Origin: Bacillus_BE sp042263505 | GTDB taxonomy: Bacteria > Bacillota > Bacilli > Bacillales > Cytobacillaceae | Assembly: GCF_042263505.1 (NCBI RefSeq) | Contig: NZ_JBHKFI010000008.1 | Span: forward strand, 1-64,000 | Reading direction: 5' to 3' | DNA: 64,000 bases | Shown: one piece after another, positions 26,852 to 35,017 of the stretch | Layout: every line of letters starts with the position of its first letter | Numbering within the stretch: the stretch's first letter is position 1 | Position numbers and translations under genes: made by a program | Notes under the pieces: model-generated | Database searches by the model: none | Told to the model about the DNA's origin: nothing | Seen by the model: only the letters and a program-made list of their open reading frames with translations

Positions 26852-28087
26852 TCAAGCTAAATTTTGGAACGAATTTTTGTTTCTTAATAGTGCATAGATC
26901 CAATGTAAGAGTTTATTGGCACAGGCAATTAAAGCTACTTTATAAGGCTTTCCTTCTTCGCGTTTCTTATCATAAAAGGCGCGTAATCGCTTGTTGCGTG
27001 GGATGATTTCATCCGTTGTTTTTTGTTTACGACAGTCACGAATGGCACATTTCGCAGCCATATATAGGGCTTGTCTTAGTCTACTGGATCCTCTTTTAGT
27101 AATTCGATTTTGAGTACCTTTGAATGTTCCAGATTCAAAGACAGTTGGATCAATGCCTGCAAATGCAACTAGTTTTTTAGGGTGATTATATTTTTCAATC
27201 TCACCAATTTCGGAAATAATCGTGGCGGCGATTTTTTCACCGATACCAGGTATTGATTGGATAATCTCATATTCTTCAACACTTTTCGCTAAAGCATCTA
27301 TCTCATTTTCAAGCGTGGATAGATGTTTTTTGTATGCAAGAAGCATTTTTATATACATGTCTAGACTTAGTGTAAGACTAGAATACAAATTTTTCTGAAA
27401 TGGGTTTTGAGCTGCGGCGGTTAGTAACTTTTCAGCTTGTTTATATGCCCATTGTAATGATCGAGTGTTACAGAATTCCTTTATTTTAGTCGCTAATAAT
27501 TCTATATCAGCTTTCAAGACTTCTTCTGAAGTCGGATAAGCTTGTAAAATTAGTAACGATACATCTGAGTATAAGGTCCCAAAGACCTTACTGTATTCAG
27601 GAAATACTTGATCTAAAACTGCCTGAAATTGAAGTTTGGTTTCTACAACTATTTGTGTAATATTATCGTGCTGCCTTGTAAGATTACGTAGATTCAATAA
27701 TTGGATACCTCTCTTTTTATAAGGCTCTAAATCCTCTTTATAGTACAGCTCGCAAAGGTGACCAGCATCTATTATATCTGTTTTTACCTTTTGTAAACTA
27801 GAACTCTTTGCTTTATAAGATATAAGTGGATTCACCATAATGATTAAATATCCTCTGTCCTCAAAATATTGAGCAACGGGTTTGTGATAGTGTCCAGTAG
27901 ATTCTAATACGATCGGAGGTCGTTCTCCTGCCACATCCTCTAACTCTTTAATAAAGTCTAATAAACTAGCTAAACCTTCAAAGTTATGTTGTACTTTAAA
28001 ACTCTTTTTGTATGGTTTCTTTTTATCCAAGAATGCCTGAACCTGACTTTCACCTTTCGCTACATCCAGACCAATGACTGGATTCAT
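26852..28087 (-). CDS. IS110-family DEDD transposase/recombinase
   Basis: This is a full-length 411-residue protein. The N-terminal RuvC-like DEDD domain shows GLDVAKG (first Asp), ESTGHYHKPV (Glu) and KTDIIDA (the Asp pair region). The C-terminal transposase_20 domain has the helix-hairpin-helix IPGIGEKIAATIISEIG and the serine-containing KRGSSRLRQALYMAA. IS110 enzymes recombine donor and target DNA guided by a bispecific bridge RNA encoded in the element. All expected motifs are intact, so it may be active. ATG follows GGAGGAGG. Confidence 0.9.
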   Translation of the reverse strand: MNPVIGLDVAKGESQVQAFLDKKKPYKKSFKVQHNFEGLASLLDFIKELEDVAGERPPIVLESTGHYHKPVAQYFEDRGYLIIMVNPLISYKAKSSSLQKVKTDIIDAGHLCELYYKEDLEPYKKRGIQLLNLRNLTRQHDNITQIVVETKLQFQAVLDQVFPEYSKVFGTLYSDVSLLILQAYPTSEEVLKADIELLATKIKEFCNTRSLQWAYKQAEKLLTAAAQNPFQKNLYSSLTLSLDMYIKMLLAYKKHLSTLENEIDALAKSVEEYEIIQSIPGIGEKIAATIISEIGEIEKYNHPKKLVAFAGIDPTVFESGTFKGTQNRITKRGSSRLRQALYMAAKCAIRDCRKQKTTDEIIPRNKRLRAFYDKKREEGKPYKVALIACANKLLHWIYALLRNKNSFQNLA

Positions 28088-28099
28088 TCAAATTCCTCC

Positions 28100-28315
28100 T
28101 CCAAAAATAATTACCGGTACCCCTAATCCTTCATGTAGTGTCATAGCTTCGCTTGTTATACGAGATCTAGGTCCCAACCAGCCTCAAACATGTTTCTACA
28201 AGTAGGGGGTGAACTGTTTTGCGGACGGGATCATGGTCCCACGGGCCATACGTTCTACCCCGACTACAGTAATCATATATCGATATAAAAAATTCTCAAC
28301 CAGAAATATCTGGCT
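28100..28315 (-). ncRNA. Probable IS110 bridge RNA region
   Basis: In IS110-group elements the non-coding end upstream of the recombinase encodes a structured bridge RNA with one loop for the target and one for the donor. This 215-bp stretch lies exactly there, is richer in G+C than its surroundings and is full of stems: GGTCAGCCAGATATTTCTGG type pairing near 28300-28320, CCCGTGGGACCATGATCCCG near 28220-28245, and a later stem towards 28120. Exact ends and guide loops cannot be fixed from one copy. Confidence 0.55.
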
Positions 28316-28490
28316 GACCTTATAATACGATCGGGCCAGATTGTGGAGTAACTTATTTTTATAATAATGGATATTAAAGTTTAAGAAGAGATGGTGAAGA
28401 ATTGTACTAAAACTATAGGTGCAGTTTAGTTGAACAAGAATTCCATTCTCCAGTGTTATTATATTACTAACAGATAATAGGGGATTACTA

Positions 28491-29168
28491 ATGCTGAGAA
28501 GATTATCTTGGCTTGAATTTAGGATTGATTTAGAAAACGAAAACTTTAATAATTATATTGAGTTTATGGAAGAAAATATTATTAAGGAACAGTCACAACT
28601 AGAAAAATCTTATGAGGAATATATAAAAAATTACCCACCAGAGGATCACGAACAAATTTTTGAATATATGTATGAGAATAGGTTTTATAATATTAGTGAG
28701 ACTTTCCCAAAGATATTGAGAACGTCAGCTTTAATATCACAGTATGCATATCTGGAAAAAACACTTAATACAATTTCCAAAGTATGTGAAAGGACTTATA
28801 ATTTATCAATAAGTCCTGAAGATATTAGGCATAATGGCGTAAAAAAATATTTATTTTACTTACATAAAGTGGTTGGGTTAAATATAAACGATACCGAAAT
28901 ATTATGGCAAAAGATATATGCTTATAACCAAATAAGAAACCGTTTTGTTCATTCACCAGAAGAAAACTATACAGCTAAGGAAAAGGCAACATTTGAACAA
29001 AAAATAAAGGGACTTTTATTCGAGCAAAATTCGGTAAAAACGAATATTTTTAAGCTAAAAAATATAGAAAAAGAAATTAATACAGATTTTTTAGAATTAC
29101 ATACAAAAGCATTAAAAATTGTTACTGATGAAATAAAAAAGAAAGATGAAAAACTGGGGCAGCAATAA
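28491..29168 (+). CDS. HEPN-like protein (225 aa)
   Basis: This is an all-helical soluble protein. Residues 149-154 read RNRFVH, matching the R-x4-H catalytic motif of HEPN ribonucleases, in the usual context of a long helix (YAYNQIRNRFVHSPEENY). The earlier part contains a long acidic helix pair (YEEYIKNYPPEDHEQIFEYM). HEPN proteins act as RNases in toxin-antitoxin, abortive-infection and CRISPR systems. The next gene, 103 bp downstream on the same strand, encodes a nucleotidyltransferase-fold GrpB protein. Many HEPN toxins are paired with nucleotidyltransferase antitoxins, so a functional pair is possible. The motif is short, so the family call is moderate. Confidence 0.55.
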   Translation: MLRRLSWLEFRIDLENENFNNYIEFMEENIIKEQSQLEKSYEEYIKNYPPEDHEQIFEYMYENRFYNISETFPKILRTSALISQYAYLEKTLNTISKVCERTYNLSISPEDIRHNGVKKYLFYLHKVVGLNINDTEILWQKIYAYNQIRNRFVHSPEENYTAKEKATFEQKIKGLLFEQNSVKTNIFKLKNIEKEINTDFLELHTKALKIVTDEIKKKDEKLGQQ

Positions 29169-29271
29169 GCCCTTTTTCTATTGAGCTAATGGACAGTATT
29201 CTTTAACAAGGTTTTTTCATTAGTAGTAAAATGCGAAGTAGAGATTATTTGTAAAGGAGAGGATACTATAT

Positions 29272-29859
29272 ATGGGTAAAGAATTGTCTGAAATGACGCA
29301 AGAAGAATTGTGGGAATTATTCCCCATCATTTTGAAAGAACATAATCCAAATTATAAAAAGTGGTATGAGATTGAAAAACGGAAACTTTTAAGTTGTTTT
29401 GATGAAAAAAGTATTATACGTATTAGTCATATAGGAAGTACATCTGTTAAAGGACTGATAGCCAAGCCAATAGTCGATATTTTATTGGAAATAGATAATG
29501 GATGTAATATTGAACAATTAACAAATACTTTATTACATAATGGTTGGTTATTGATGTCATCCCAAAGTAATCCATGTATGAAAATGACATTCAATAAAGG
29601 ATATACAAAAGAAGGATTTGCAGAAAAGGTGTATCATCTACATGTTCGCTACTACCAAAACTGGAATGAATTGTATTTTAGAGACTATCTTAGTGAACAT
29701 AAAGAAGTTGCTAAAGAATATGCTAAACTCAAAATAGGACTTTTAGAAAAATACGAACATGACCGAGATAGATATACAGATGCTAAATCTAATTTTATTT
29801 TGAAATATACAGAGAAAGCAAAAGAGGAATATGCTAACAAATACAACCCCAAAAAATAA
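29272..29859 (+). CDS. GrpB/UPF0157-family protein (nucleotidyltransferase fold)
   Basis: This 195-residue protein has the GrpB signature HIGSTSVKGLIAKPIVDILLEI split across residues 58-79, a variant of the G-S-x(n)-D nucleotidyltransferase active site, followed by the family's conserved HLHV, LYFRDYLSEH and YAKLK motifs. Length is typical of the family. Biochemical activity of stand-alone GrpB proteins is not established; fusions to dephospho-CoA kinase are known. ATG has GGAGAGGA upstream. It follows a HEPN-like gene. Confidence 0.8.
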   Translation: MGKELSEMTQEELWELFPIILKEHNPNYKKWYEIEKRKLLSCFDEKSIIRISHIGSTSVKGLIAKPIVDILLEIDNGCNIEQLTNTLLHNGWLLMSSQSNPCMKMTFNKGYTKEGFAEKVYHLHVRYYQNWNELYFRDYLSEHKEVAKEYAKLKIGLLEKYEHDRDRYTDAKSNFILKYTEKAKEEYANKYNPKK

Positions 29860-30110
29860 GTAAAATACAGGGTAAACTTATTGCACATTATTTTTATGTT
29901 GTAGCTTAATAATAAAGTTTGAGCAAAAACGTTCGACAAACCCATATTTTACTACAAAAGAAAAGAATCCATTTTGAAAAAAGATTGATCAAAATAGATT
30001 CATTCTTGTGAATTAGTGTACAAATTTATATAAAAAAAGTTTAATCAAAAGTTTCCATAAAACTTGATACAACAATGTTTCCTTTAAAATCACCCTTCTA
30101 AAACGGTTAA
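29860..30110. other. Intergenic region with hairpin
   Basis: GAATCCATTTTGA and its near complement TGATCAAAATAGATTC (29967-30003) form a stem next to a T-rich stretch and may terminate the GrpB operon. No gene is visible. Confidence 0.4.
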
Positions 30111-30190
30111 ACTTTTTTCAAAACATCGCAACTTTTTTATAAATGGTACGACTTTATTCAAAACAATTAAACTTTGTTTAAGTACAACAC
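30111..30190. repeat. Four tandem degenerate 20-bp direct repeats
   Basis: Units start at 30111, 30131, 30151 and 30171, each opening ACTTT(T/A/G)TT and two continuing CAAAACA. The exact 20-bp spacing (about two helical turns) is like transposase-binding sites at Tn7-type ends or plasmid iterons. The G+C-richer TetR/dehydrogenase segment begins about 50 bp to the right. Confidence 0.5.
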
Positions 30191-30246
30191 CTGGGTGACC
30201 CATTACATTTCTAAGAACATGCATAGTATATGGAAGAAAGCTTGAT

Positions 30247-30828
30247 TCAAGCTTTCCTGTCTCCTTCGTCCGGGACTTGCAATTGTACTCGTTCCAACAG
30301 CTGCCAAAATTGCTCGACCATGACCGAAGCCGGGTAAGGCATCGAACGGGTGATCCACCATTCCAGCAGGCCCACCCCCGCCGAGACGAGAAATTGTACC
30401 GTAATGTCTTTGTAGAGCGTTCGATTGAGACCAATCGAATCCAGATGTTCGCTCAGACTTTGTTGAAGCACCTCCTCCATTCGATTTCGAAAAATGGGGT
30501 TCCCCCGGCTTGTCAACATGATCGAATAGAAGGAAGCATGCCGCTGCAAATATTCAAAAGTGCGCAGCAGCGCAGCTTTCGAAGTCAACTGGCCTTTCTC
30601 CTCGGGCATGCAGTTGCGGATCAATTCGTTCAAATGAGCGTCTGTGCACTGATCGCGCAAATCGTACTTGTCCGCAAAATGCAAATACACCGTTCCGCGA
30701 TTGACGTTCGCTTCCTCCGCGATTTTGTTGATCGTGATTTTTTCGAAATCCTGTTCCGACATCAGCTTCATGAACGCGTCCATGATTGCTTGCCGGGATT
30801 TTTGAATACGCCTGTCCATCTTGCTCAT
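30247..30828 (-). CDS. TetR-family transcriptional regulator
   Basis: This 193-residue regulator has the TetR N-terminal HTH (AIMDAFMKLM...ITINKIAEEANVNRGTVYLHF, residues about 10-50) and a C-terminal domain typical of small-molecule-responsive members. The ATG at 30828 is chosen because it begins the HTH domain directly and has GGAGG 11 bp upstream. It is divergent from the dehydrogenase gene, and a perfect dyad lies between them, so it probably represses that gene and itself. The G+C content and codon use are clearly higher than in surrounding genes, indicating a different origin. Confidence 0.85.
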   Translation of the reverse strand: MSKMDRRIQKSRQAIMDAFMKLMSEQDFEKITINKIAEEANVNRGTVYLHFADKYDLRDQCTDAHLNELIRNCMPEEKGQLTSKAALLRTFEYLQRHASFYSIMLTSRGNPIFRNRMEEVLQQSLSEHLDSIGLNRTLYKDITVQFLVSAGVGLLEWWITRSMPYPASVMVEQFWQLLERVQLQVPDEGDRKA

Positions 30829-30946
30829 CCCCCATTTCGCCTCCATGTGAATAGACATTTCGACACCATTTGTTGATTTATCAACAACGGCGTTCATTTT
30901 AGCGATTGAAAACGTGCCGCTGCCCAAGTATATTCATCTTATAAAA

Positions 30947-30970
30947 CATATGTTTAAAATTCAACATATG
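30947..30970. promoter_or_regulatory. Probable TetR operator
   Basis: CATATGTT and AACATATG are perfect 8-bp arms around an 8-bp spacer, in the divergent promoter region and 25 bp before the dehydrogenase start codon. Position and symmetry fit an operator of the adjacent TetR protein. Confidence 0.65.
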
Positions 30971-30994
30971 ATCAAAATTATGGGAGGAATCATC

Positions 30995-31972
30995 ATGAAA
31001 GCTATCGCTTTGACCCGCTTTGGCACCCCGGAAACGCTGGAGGAGTTGGAAATGCCCATTCCCGCGCTTACCGACACCCAGGTGCTCGTCGAGATGCACG
31101 CTTCTTCCATCAATCCCGCAGACAGTCTATTGCGCAGCGGAGCCATTCTTCAGAGCCCGATGGCCGAGAAATTTCAGGTGCCGCTGCCGCTCGTTCTTGG
31201 CTACGATGTGGCCGGCGTCGTTAAACAGGTTGGCGCCAAAGTGCGCCATTTCAAGCCAGGAGATCGAGTCATGGGCATAGTTCCGATGGGGTCCTATATG
31301 GACTATGTGGCGGTGGAGGAAGATCATCTTGCCGTCATTCCGGAAAGTCTTTCCTTCGAAGAAGCAGGCGCCGCGCCCGCAGTGGCTCTCACGGCTTGGC
31401 AAGCGTTGTTCGAGCATGGCCGCCTTCAACAGGGACAACGCATTCTCATTCAAGCCGGCGCCGGGGGTGTGGGACATGCGGCAGTCCAATTGGCCAAGCA
31501 GCATGGCGCGTATGTAATTGCAACCGCGAGGGATGATAATCACGATTTAGTTAAAGGACTCGGTGCGGACGAAGTGATCGACTACACGAAAGTCGATTTC
31601 GCCGCTCAAATAGCCAAGCCCGTAGATATCGTGCTGGATACCGCCATGAACCCGTCCACATTCGGAACAGGGGCATTGGGCGAAATCGGCGAGAAAAACT
31701 ACTCGGTCATCAAGGATGCCGGGACCTACGTTTCCGTGGTGGCCTTCGCGGGTCAATTTCCGCAGGTTCGCGACATTGAAGCGCACTTCTTCGAGGCAAA
31801 ACCGAATCGGGCCGATTTCGAAGCCATTGTTCGCCACATGCGAGAGAACAAGTTGAATATCCATGTCGAAGAGGTCTATTCCTTTAGCGCTCAAGGTCTG
31901 TTCCAAGCGTACCGCAAAAGCGAAGGGCAGCCGAAACGGGGAAAAATCGTCATTACAAAAAGCAGGATGTAA
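30995..31972 (+). CDS. NADP-dependent MDR-family oxidoreductase
   Basis: This 325-residue protein belongs to the medium-chain dehydrogenase/quinone oxidoreductase family: GroES-like N-terminal domain (SINPADSLLRSG, GYDVAGVV), nucleotide-binding Rossmann fold (IQAGAGGVGHAAVQLAKQHG, about residue 150) and C-terminal extension. It lacks the zinc-ligand pattern of true alcohol dehydrogenases, so quinone or enone reduction with NADPH is more likely. ATG 30995 follows GGGAGG. It is divergent from the TetR gene and shares its higher G+C content. The gene ends only 15 bp before an S-layer gene fragment, so this pair was inserted into or beside that fragment. Confidence 0.85.
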   Translation: MKAIALTRFGTPETLEELEMPIPALTDTQVLVEMHASSINPADSLLRSGAILQSPMAEKFQVPLPLVLGYDVAGVVKQVGAKVRHFKPGDRVMGIVPMGSYMDYVAVEEDHLAVIPESLSFEEAGAAPAVALTAWQALFEHGRLQQGQRILIQAGAGGVGHAAVQLAKQHGAYVIATARDDNHDLVKGLGADEVIDYTKVDFAAQIAKPVDIVLDTAMNPSTFGTGALGEIGEKNYSVIKDAGTYVSVVAFAGQFPQVRDIEAHFFEAKPNRADFEAIVRHMRENKLNIHVEEVYSFSAQGLFQAYRKSEGQPKRGKIVITKSRM

Positions 31973-31987
31973 TGCATATGACTTTAG

Positions 31988-32530
31988 ATTGAAGATAGTC
32001 TTGGAAATGCATTACCATTAACTACAGAAAAAGTAACTTTGACTAAAGATGTTACTAAACCAGTAGCTACTGGCTACAAGGTAGTAAAAAATAATCAAGG
32101 TAATGTAACTGATATCGTTGTTGAATTTAGTGAAGGCTTAGCTCAAGCTGCTGCTGGAGCAGTTACTAACCCTACTATTGTAGATTCTAATGGGGTTCTT
32201 GTTTCATCATTCTTAGGTGGTTTAACTTCAGATGCAGTTACTGCTGGAGATAAAGAAGTTACTTATAGCGTAACTACTCCAGGTAAACCATCTGGTAAGT
32301 TAGCATTCTCTTTTGGAGCAGAATTGGTGTCTGACCGTGCTGAAACCGCTAATAAATCAGATGCATTCAGTTATACAATCGATTTTGGAGCTAACTCTGG
32401 ATCAGTATCATTAACTTCAAACAGTGTATTAGACAATTCTACAGCTGACCAAGCTGCTGATTCTACTAATGCGCCAACAGTGGAATGGGGTGTAGGAGAT
32501 ACAAGACCAACTGCATATGGAATGATATAG
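31988..32530 (+). pseudogene. Third S-layer gene fragment
   Basis: The frame is open from just after a TAG at 31985 and encodes about 180 residues of S-layer Ig-like sequence: it begins inside a domain (IEDSLGNALPL...KVTLTKDVTKPV, equivalent to KDNYGNALSFEDKF in the 20.5-kb cassette), continues through VVEFSEGLAQ, and ends at TAG after PTAYGMI. There is no start, signal peptide or wall-binding domain and the 3' end is also truncated. A type B REP-like element follows 120 bp later. It is a relic of another S-layer variant. Confidence 0.75.
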
Positions 32531-32648
32531 ATATTGAACTATAAAGAATTGTGGAAGTCTTTAGTATCTATTAAACTAAAGAATCTTTTAATACGGGTTA
32601 GAATAGGCGATCCAATAGATTACAACATTACAACCCTTTATCCAAGAA

Positions 32649-32735
32649 GGGACACAGGGACAGCTCTTCGTCCCAACACGTAAGTGCTGATGCTCATTCG
32701 AGAGAAAGCTCAGAATGGGCTTTTCTTTTTAGTGG
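32649..32735. repeat. REP-like element, type B
   Basis: GGGACACAGGGACAG...TTCGTCCC, AACACGTAAGTGCT and the GCTCATTC...GAATGGGC terminator hairpin are present. A degraded further hairpin (GGGACATGGAGAG...TTCCATGTCCC) follows at 32749-32776. Confidence 0.7.
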
Positions 32736-33379
32736 ATAAAATGTAAGGGACATGGAGAGATTCCATGTCCCTCTCTAAAGTACCCAATAATACATTATTG
32801 GCATAAATCAACTCAGCCCTGCCCAAAACGGTAGCGGAGGAAAGCTAACTTTTTAAATCAGATTAATTTTCATCATACTAGATACGAGTTAATCTGATGT
32901 ATATTAATTATAATTTTATTAATTTCAAAACACAATGTCTCACAAGTAACATTCAATTTAACATTAAAACTTATGATAACGGCCAATGAAATGTACCATC
33001 CTTGACATATTTTTTACCACTGAATGACAAAAAGTGTACCAATGAATGACAGACTGTCTTACCACTTCATACATTTGAAATAATTAAAAATGTTTTAGGT
33101 GTTATACAAGGTTAATTGATTTCCATAAGAGCAGTCTTCCACAATCGGGCCACTTTAATGGAGTAAGCCTCTCCAGAAAAATGGATATTTGTATCAACAT
33201 CAGCATGGAGTTTGTGAAAGTTTTCGCTTGACTAATGGGGCAAGTTAGGGAACAAGAAGAGGAAAAAAATTAGAGGTAAAATACTTTCTTTTCGAGAAAT
33301 CTTAAAATGGCTCCTTTTTACATATTACATAAAGACCGTTTAAAATGGCGGTCTATTTTTATAGGTGTTAATAAATACT
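32736..33379. other. Gene-free stretch with mobile-element remnants
   Basis: No ORF is supported. It contains an A+T-rich palindrome-like segment near 32860-32905 (CAGATTAATTTTC...GTTAATCTG), the end-like repeat at 32975-33148, and a fragment of the terminator-like repeat (CTTCCACAATCGGGCC, 33137). Confidence 0.4.
32975..33148. repeat. IS21-type end remnant, copy 1
   Basis: The sequence contains AATGAAATGTACCATCC, TACCACTGAATGACA, GTGTACCAATGAATGACA and TTACCACTTCA: multiple spaced TGTACCA/TGAATGAC motifs as at IS21-family termini. A copy about 90 percent identical by eye lies at 47180-47345, in the same orientation and also followed by GCAGTCTTCCACAATC. Confidence 0.5.
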
Positions 33380-33406
33380 TGTAACCTTTTTTGGGGCTCA
33401 AACGAT
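33380..33406 (+). promoter_or_regulatory. Probable ECF sigma autoregulated promoter
   Basis: TGTAACCTTTT is followed 17 bp later by CGAT, resembling the ECF-type TGAAAC-N16-CGTA promoter. It lies 35 bp upstream of the sigma factor start codon, where autoregulation is usual. Confidence 0.5.
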
Positions 33407-33440
33407 TAATATATGTAAACCAAAACGAGGGGGGAACGCT

Positions 33441-33980
33441 TTGTTTGATAATAAAAATTTAGAGGCACAGATTGATATTATCTATCAACGCTATTATTTA
33501 GAAGTGTATCGGTTTCTTATGTGTTTTTCTGGTAATCAAAACGATGCTGAGGATTTAACCCAAGAAGTGTTTATTCGAGTCCTAAATAACCTGTCTAACA
33601 TTAACAGTATTGTTAACTTAAAAACTTGGATATTTTCAATCGCGAAGCATGTTGCAATTGACCATTATCGGAAAAGAAGATTTTCTTCCCTCTTCACGGA
33701 TGGATTTTTTAAATATATGGTATCAACTGAAAAAGAACCAAATGAAGTATATGAACAAAACGAAATGAAAAGGCTTGTTCACAGAGCAATTTCAAAGTTA
33801 AAACCAAACTATAGGGCGGTAGTAATATTAAGAGGTATAAACGAATTCTCAATTAAGGAGACATCCGAAATCCTTCAATATAGCGAGTCTAAGGTCAAGG
33901 TAGATTATCACAGAGCCTTAAAAGAACTTAAAAAGAAATTGAAATTGGATGCAGAGGAGGTTATTGGAAATGCAAACTGA
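33441..33980 (+). CDS. ECF-type RNA polymerase sigma factor
   Basis: This 179-residue sigma factor contains region 2 (YLEVYRFLMCFSGNQNDAEDLTQEVFIRVL, with the DAEDLTQE core signature) and region 4 (about residues 118-170, KPNYRAVVILRGINEFSIKETSEILQYSESKVKVDYHRALKEL split here for description) and lacks regions 1 and 3, the ECF layout. TTG start follows GAGGGGGG. The next gene overlaps by 11 bp and encodes a membrane protein with a short cytoplasmic head, the usual position and topology of an anti-sigma factor, so activity is probably controlled by membrane sequestration. Confidence 0.88.
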   Translation: MFDNKNLEAQIDIIYQRYYLEVYRFLMCFSGNQNDAEDLTQEVFIRVLNNLSNINSIVNLKTWIFSIAKHVAIDHYRKRRFSSLFTDGFFKYMVSTEKEPNEVYEQNEMKRLVHRAISKLKPNYRAVVILRGINEFSIKETSEILQYSESKVKVDYHRALKELKKKLKLDAEEVIGNAN

Positions 33981-34893
33981 TAAAGACTTATTTGATTTAA
34001 TTAAAGAAGCATATCCACTCAACCCTAGAGAGGAGTTTGTCTCAGCCACAGCAACTAATCTTAAACAAACTGCCAGGAAAATAAATAGAAAAAAAAGGAT
34101 TAAACAATTCTCTTTCACTTCAACCAGTATTGTAATATGTGTCGTAGCTATTTCATGGTTTTTCTTTTTAGGCGGAAAAGATGTTATTTCCAACAATCAT
34201 AATACCCTTCAGGAAAGAAATTCATCAACAACAACTGTAAACAATCAAGACCCTTTAGTTTTTATTTATCAATCACACAATTTAGAATCTTTTTTCACGG
34301 AATCTAAAACAAATGACCCTATTGAAGCGTTTCACGATACGAAAAATATTACATTAGTTGGCGAGAGATTAAGCCAATCATTAAGAAATAGAGGTATAAA
34401 TTCCATCCATGATAATACCAACATAATGGGAATTCTAAAAGAAAAGAACTTACCATTCATGGATTCATATAAAGTTTCTAGAGAGCCACTGGAAGAAGCC
34501 TTAACAAATAACAAGACGATTCAAATGGTTTTTGATATACACAGGGATTCACGAAAGAGAAGTGAGACCACGATTAATTTGGATGGAAAAGATTATCCAA
34601 GGATTGCATTTATAGTATCCAAAACAAGTGTCAATTACGAAGTAAATTTAAAGTTTGCTGAGCTGCTTCATAAATATATTGAAGAAAGATATCCTCACTT
34701 ATCAAGAGGAGTTTTTGTTAAAGACAATCCACCAAATCAAAATACTTATAATCAAGACCTATTTGGTAACTCTGTTTTATTAGAAATTGGTGGACATGAA
34801 AACACATTGGATGAGGAATATAGAACTGTAGATGTTCTTTCAGAAATTATTAAAGAAATCCTTTCAGATTGGACTAAACAAAAAAAACAATAG
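33970..34893 (+). CDS. Membrane protein with SpoIIP domain, likely anti-sigma fusion
   Basis: This 307-residue protein has a 45-residue cytoplasmic N-terminus (KDLFDLIKEAYPLNPREEF), one membrane helix (about residues 48-65) and an extracellular SpoIIP-family domain: VFIYQSHNLESF, VFDIHRDS, RGVFVKDN and LLEIGGHENT. SpoIIP is a peptidoglycan amidase/endopeptidase needed for engulfment in sporulation. The metal-binding His, Glu and His positions (SHN, IHRD, GGHEN) are kept. The ATG at 33970 follows GAGGAGG inside the sigma gene. Its coupling to the ECF factor suggests a sensor/anti-sigma whose outer domain is a wall hydrolase, rather than sporulation SpoIIP itself. Confidence 0.82.
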   Translation: MQTDKDLFDLIKEAYPLNPREEFVSATATNLKQTARKINRKKRIKQFSFTSTSIVICVVAISWFFFLGGKDVISNNHNTLQERNSSTTTVNNQDPLVFIYQSHNLESFFTESKTNDPIEAFHDTKNITLVGERLSQSLRNRGINSIHDNTNIMGILKEKNLPFMDSYKVSREPLEEALTNNKTIQMVFDIHRDSRKRSETTINLDGKDYPRIAFIVSKTSVNYEVNLKFAELLHKYIEERYPHLSRGVFVKDNPPNQNTYNQDLFGNSVLLEIGGHENTLDEEYRTVDVLSEIIKEILSDWTKQKKQ

Positions 34894-34903
34894 TGTTTTC
34901 ATA

Positions 34904-34931
34904 AGTGGCTGCTACGGCAGCTTCTTTTTTT
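34904..34931 (+). terminator. Terminator after ECF/SpoIIP operon
   Basis: GCTGC and GCAGC pair around TACG and precede TTCTTTTTTT, ending the two-gene operon. Confidence 0.7.
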
Positions 34932-35017
34932 AAGAGAACTAATTGTGAAGAATTACACTTAAATGTAACGGGGGCTTTACTTCAAGAACGATCTTCAACA
35001 ATCGGGCGCTATCCTTG

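Larger units (their letters stand above)
26760..28330 (-). mobile_element. IS110-family insertion sequence
   Basis: The element consists of one transposase gene (26852-28087) with about 240 bp of structured non-coding DNA upstream of it and a short downstream end carrying a CCTTCCAAATA...TATGTTTGGAAAG hairpin. IS110 elements lack terminal inverted repeats, so ends are approximate. The upstream flank (28326-28346, CGGGCCAGATTGTGGAGTAA) resembles the dispersed terminator-like repeat found elsewhere in this window, which may be the insertion target. Confidence 0.75.
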
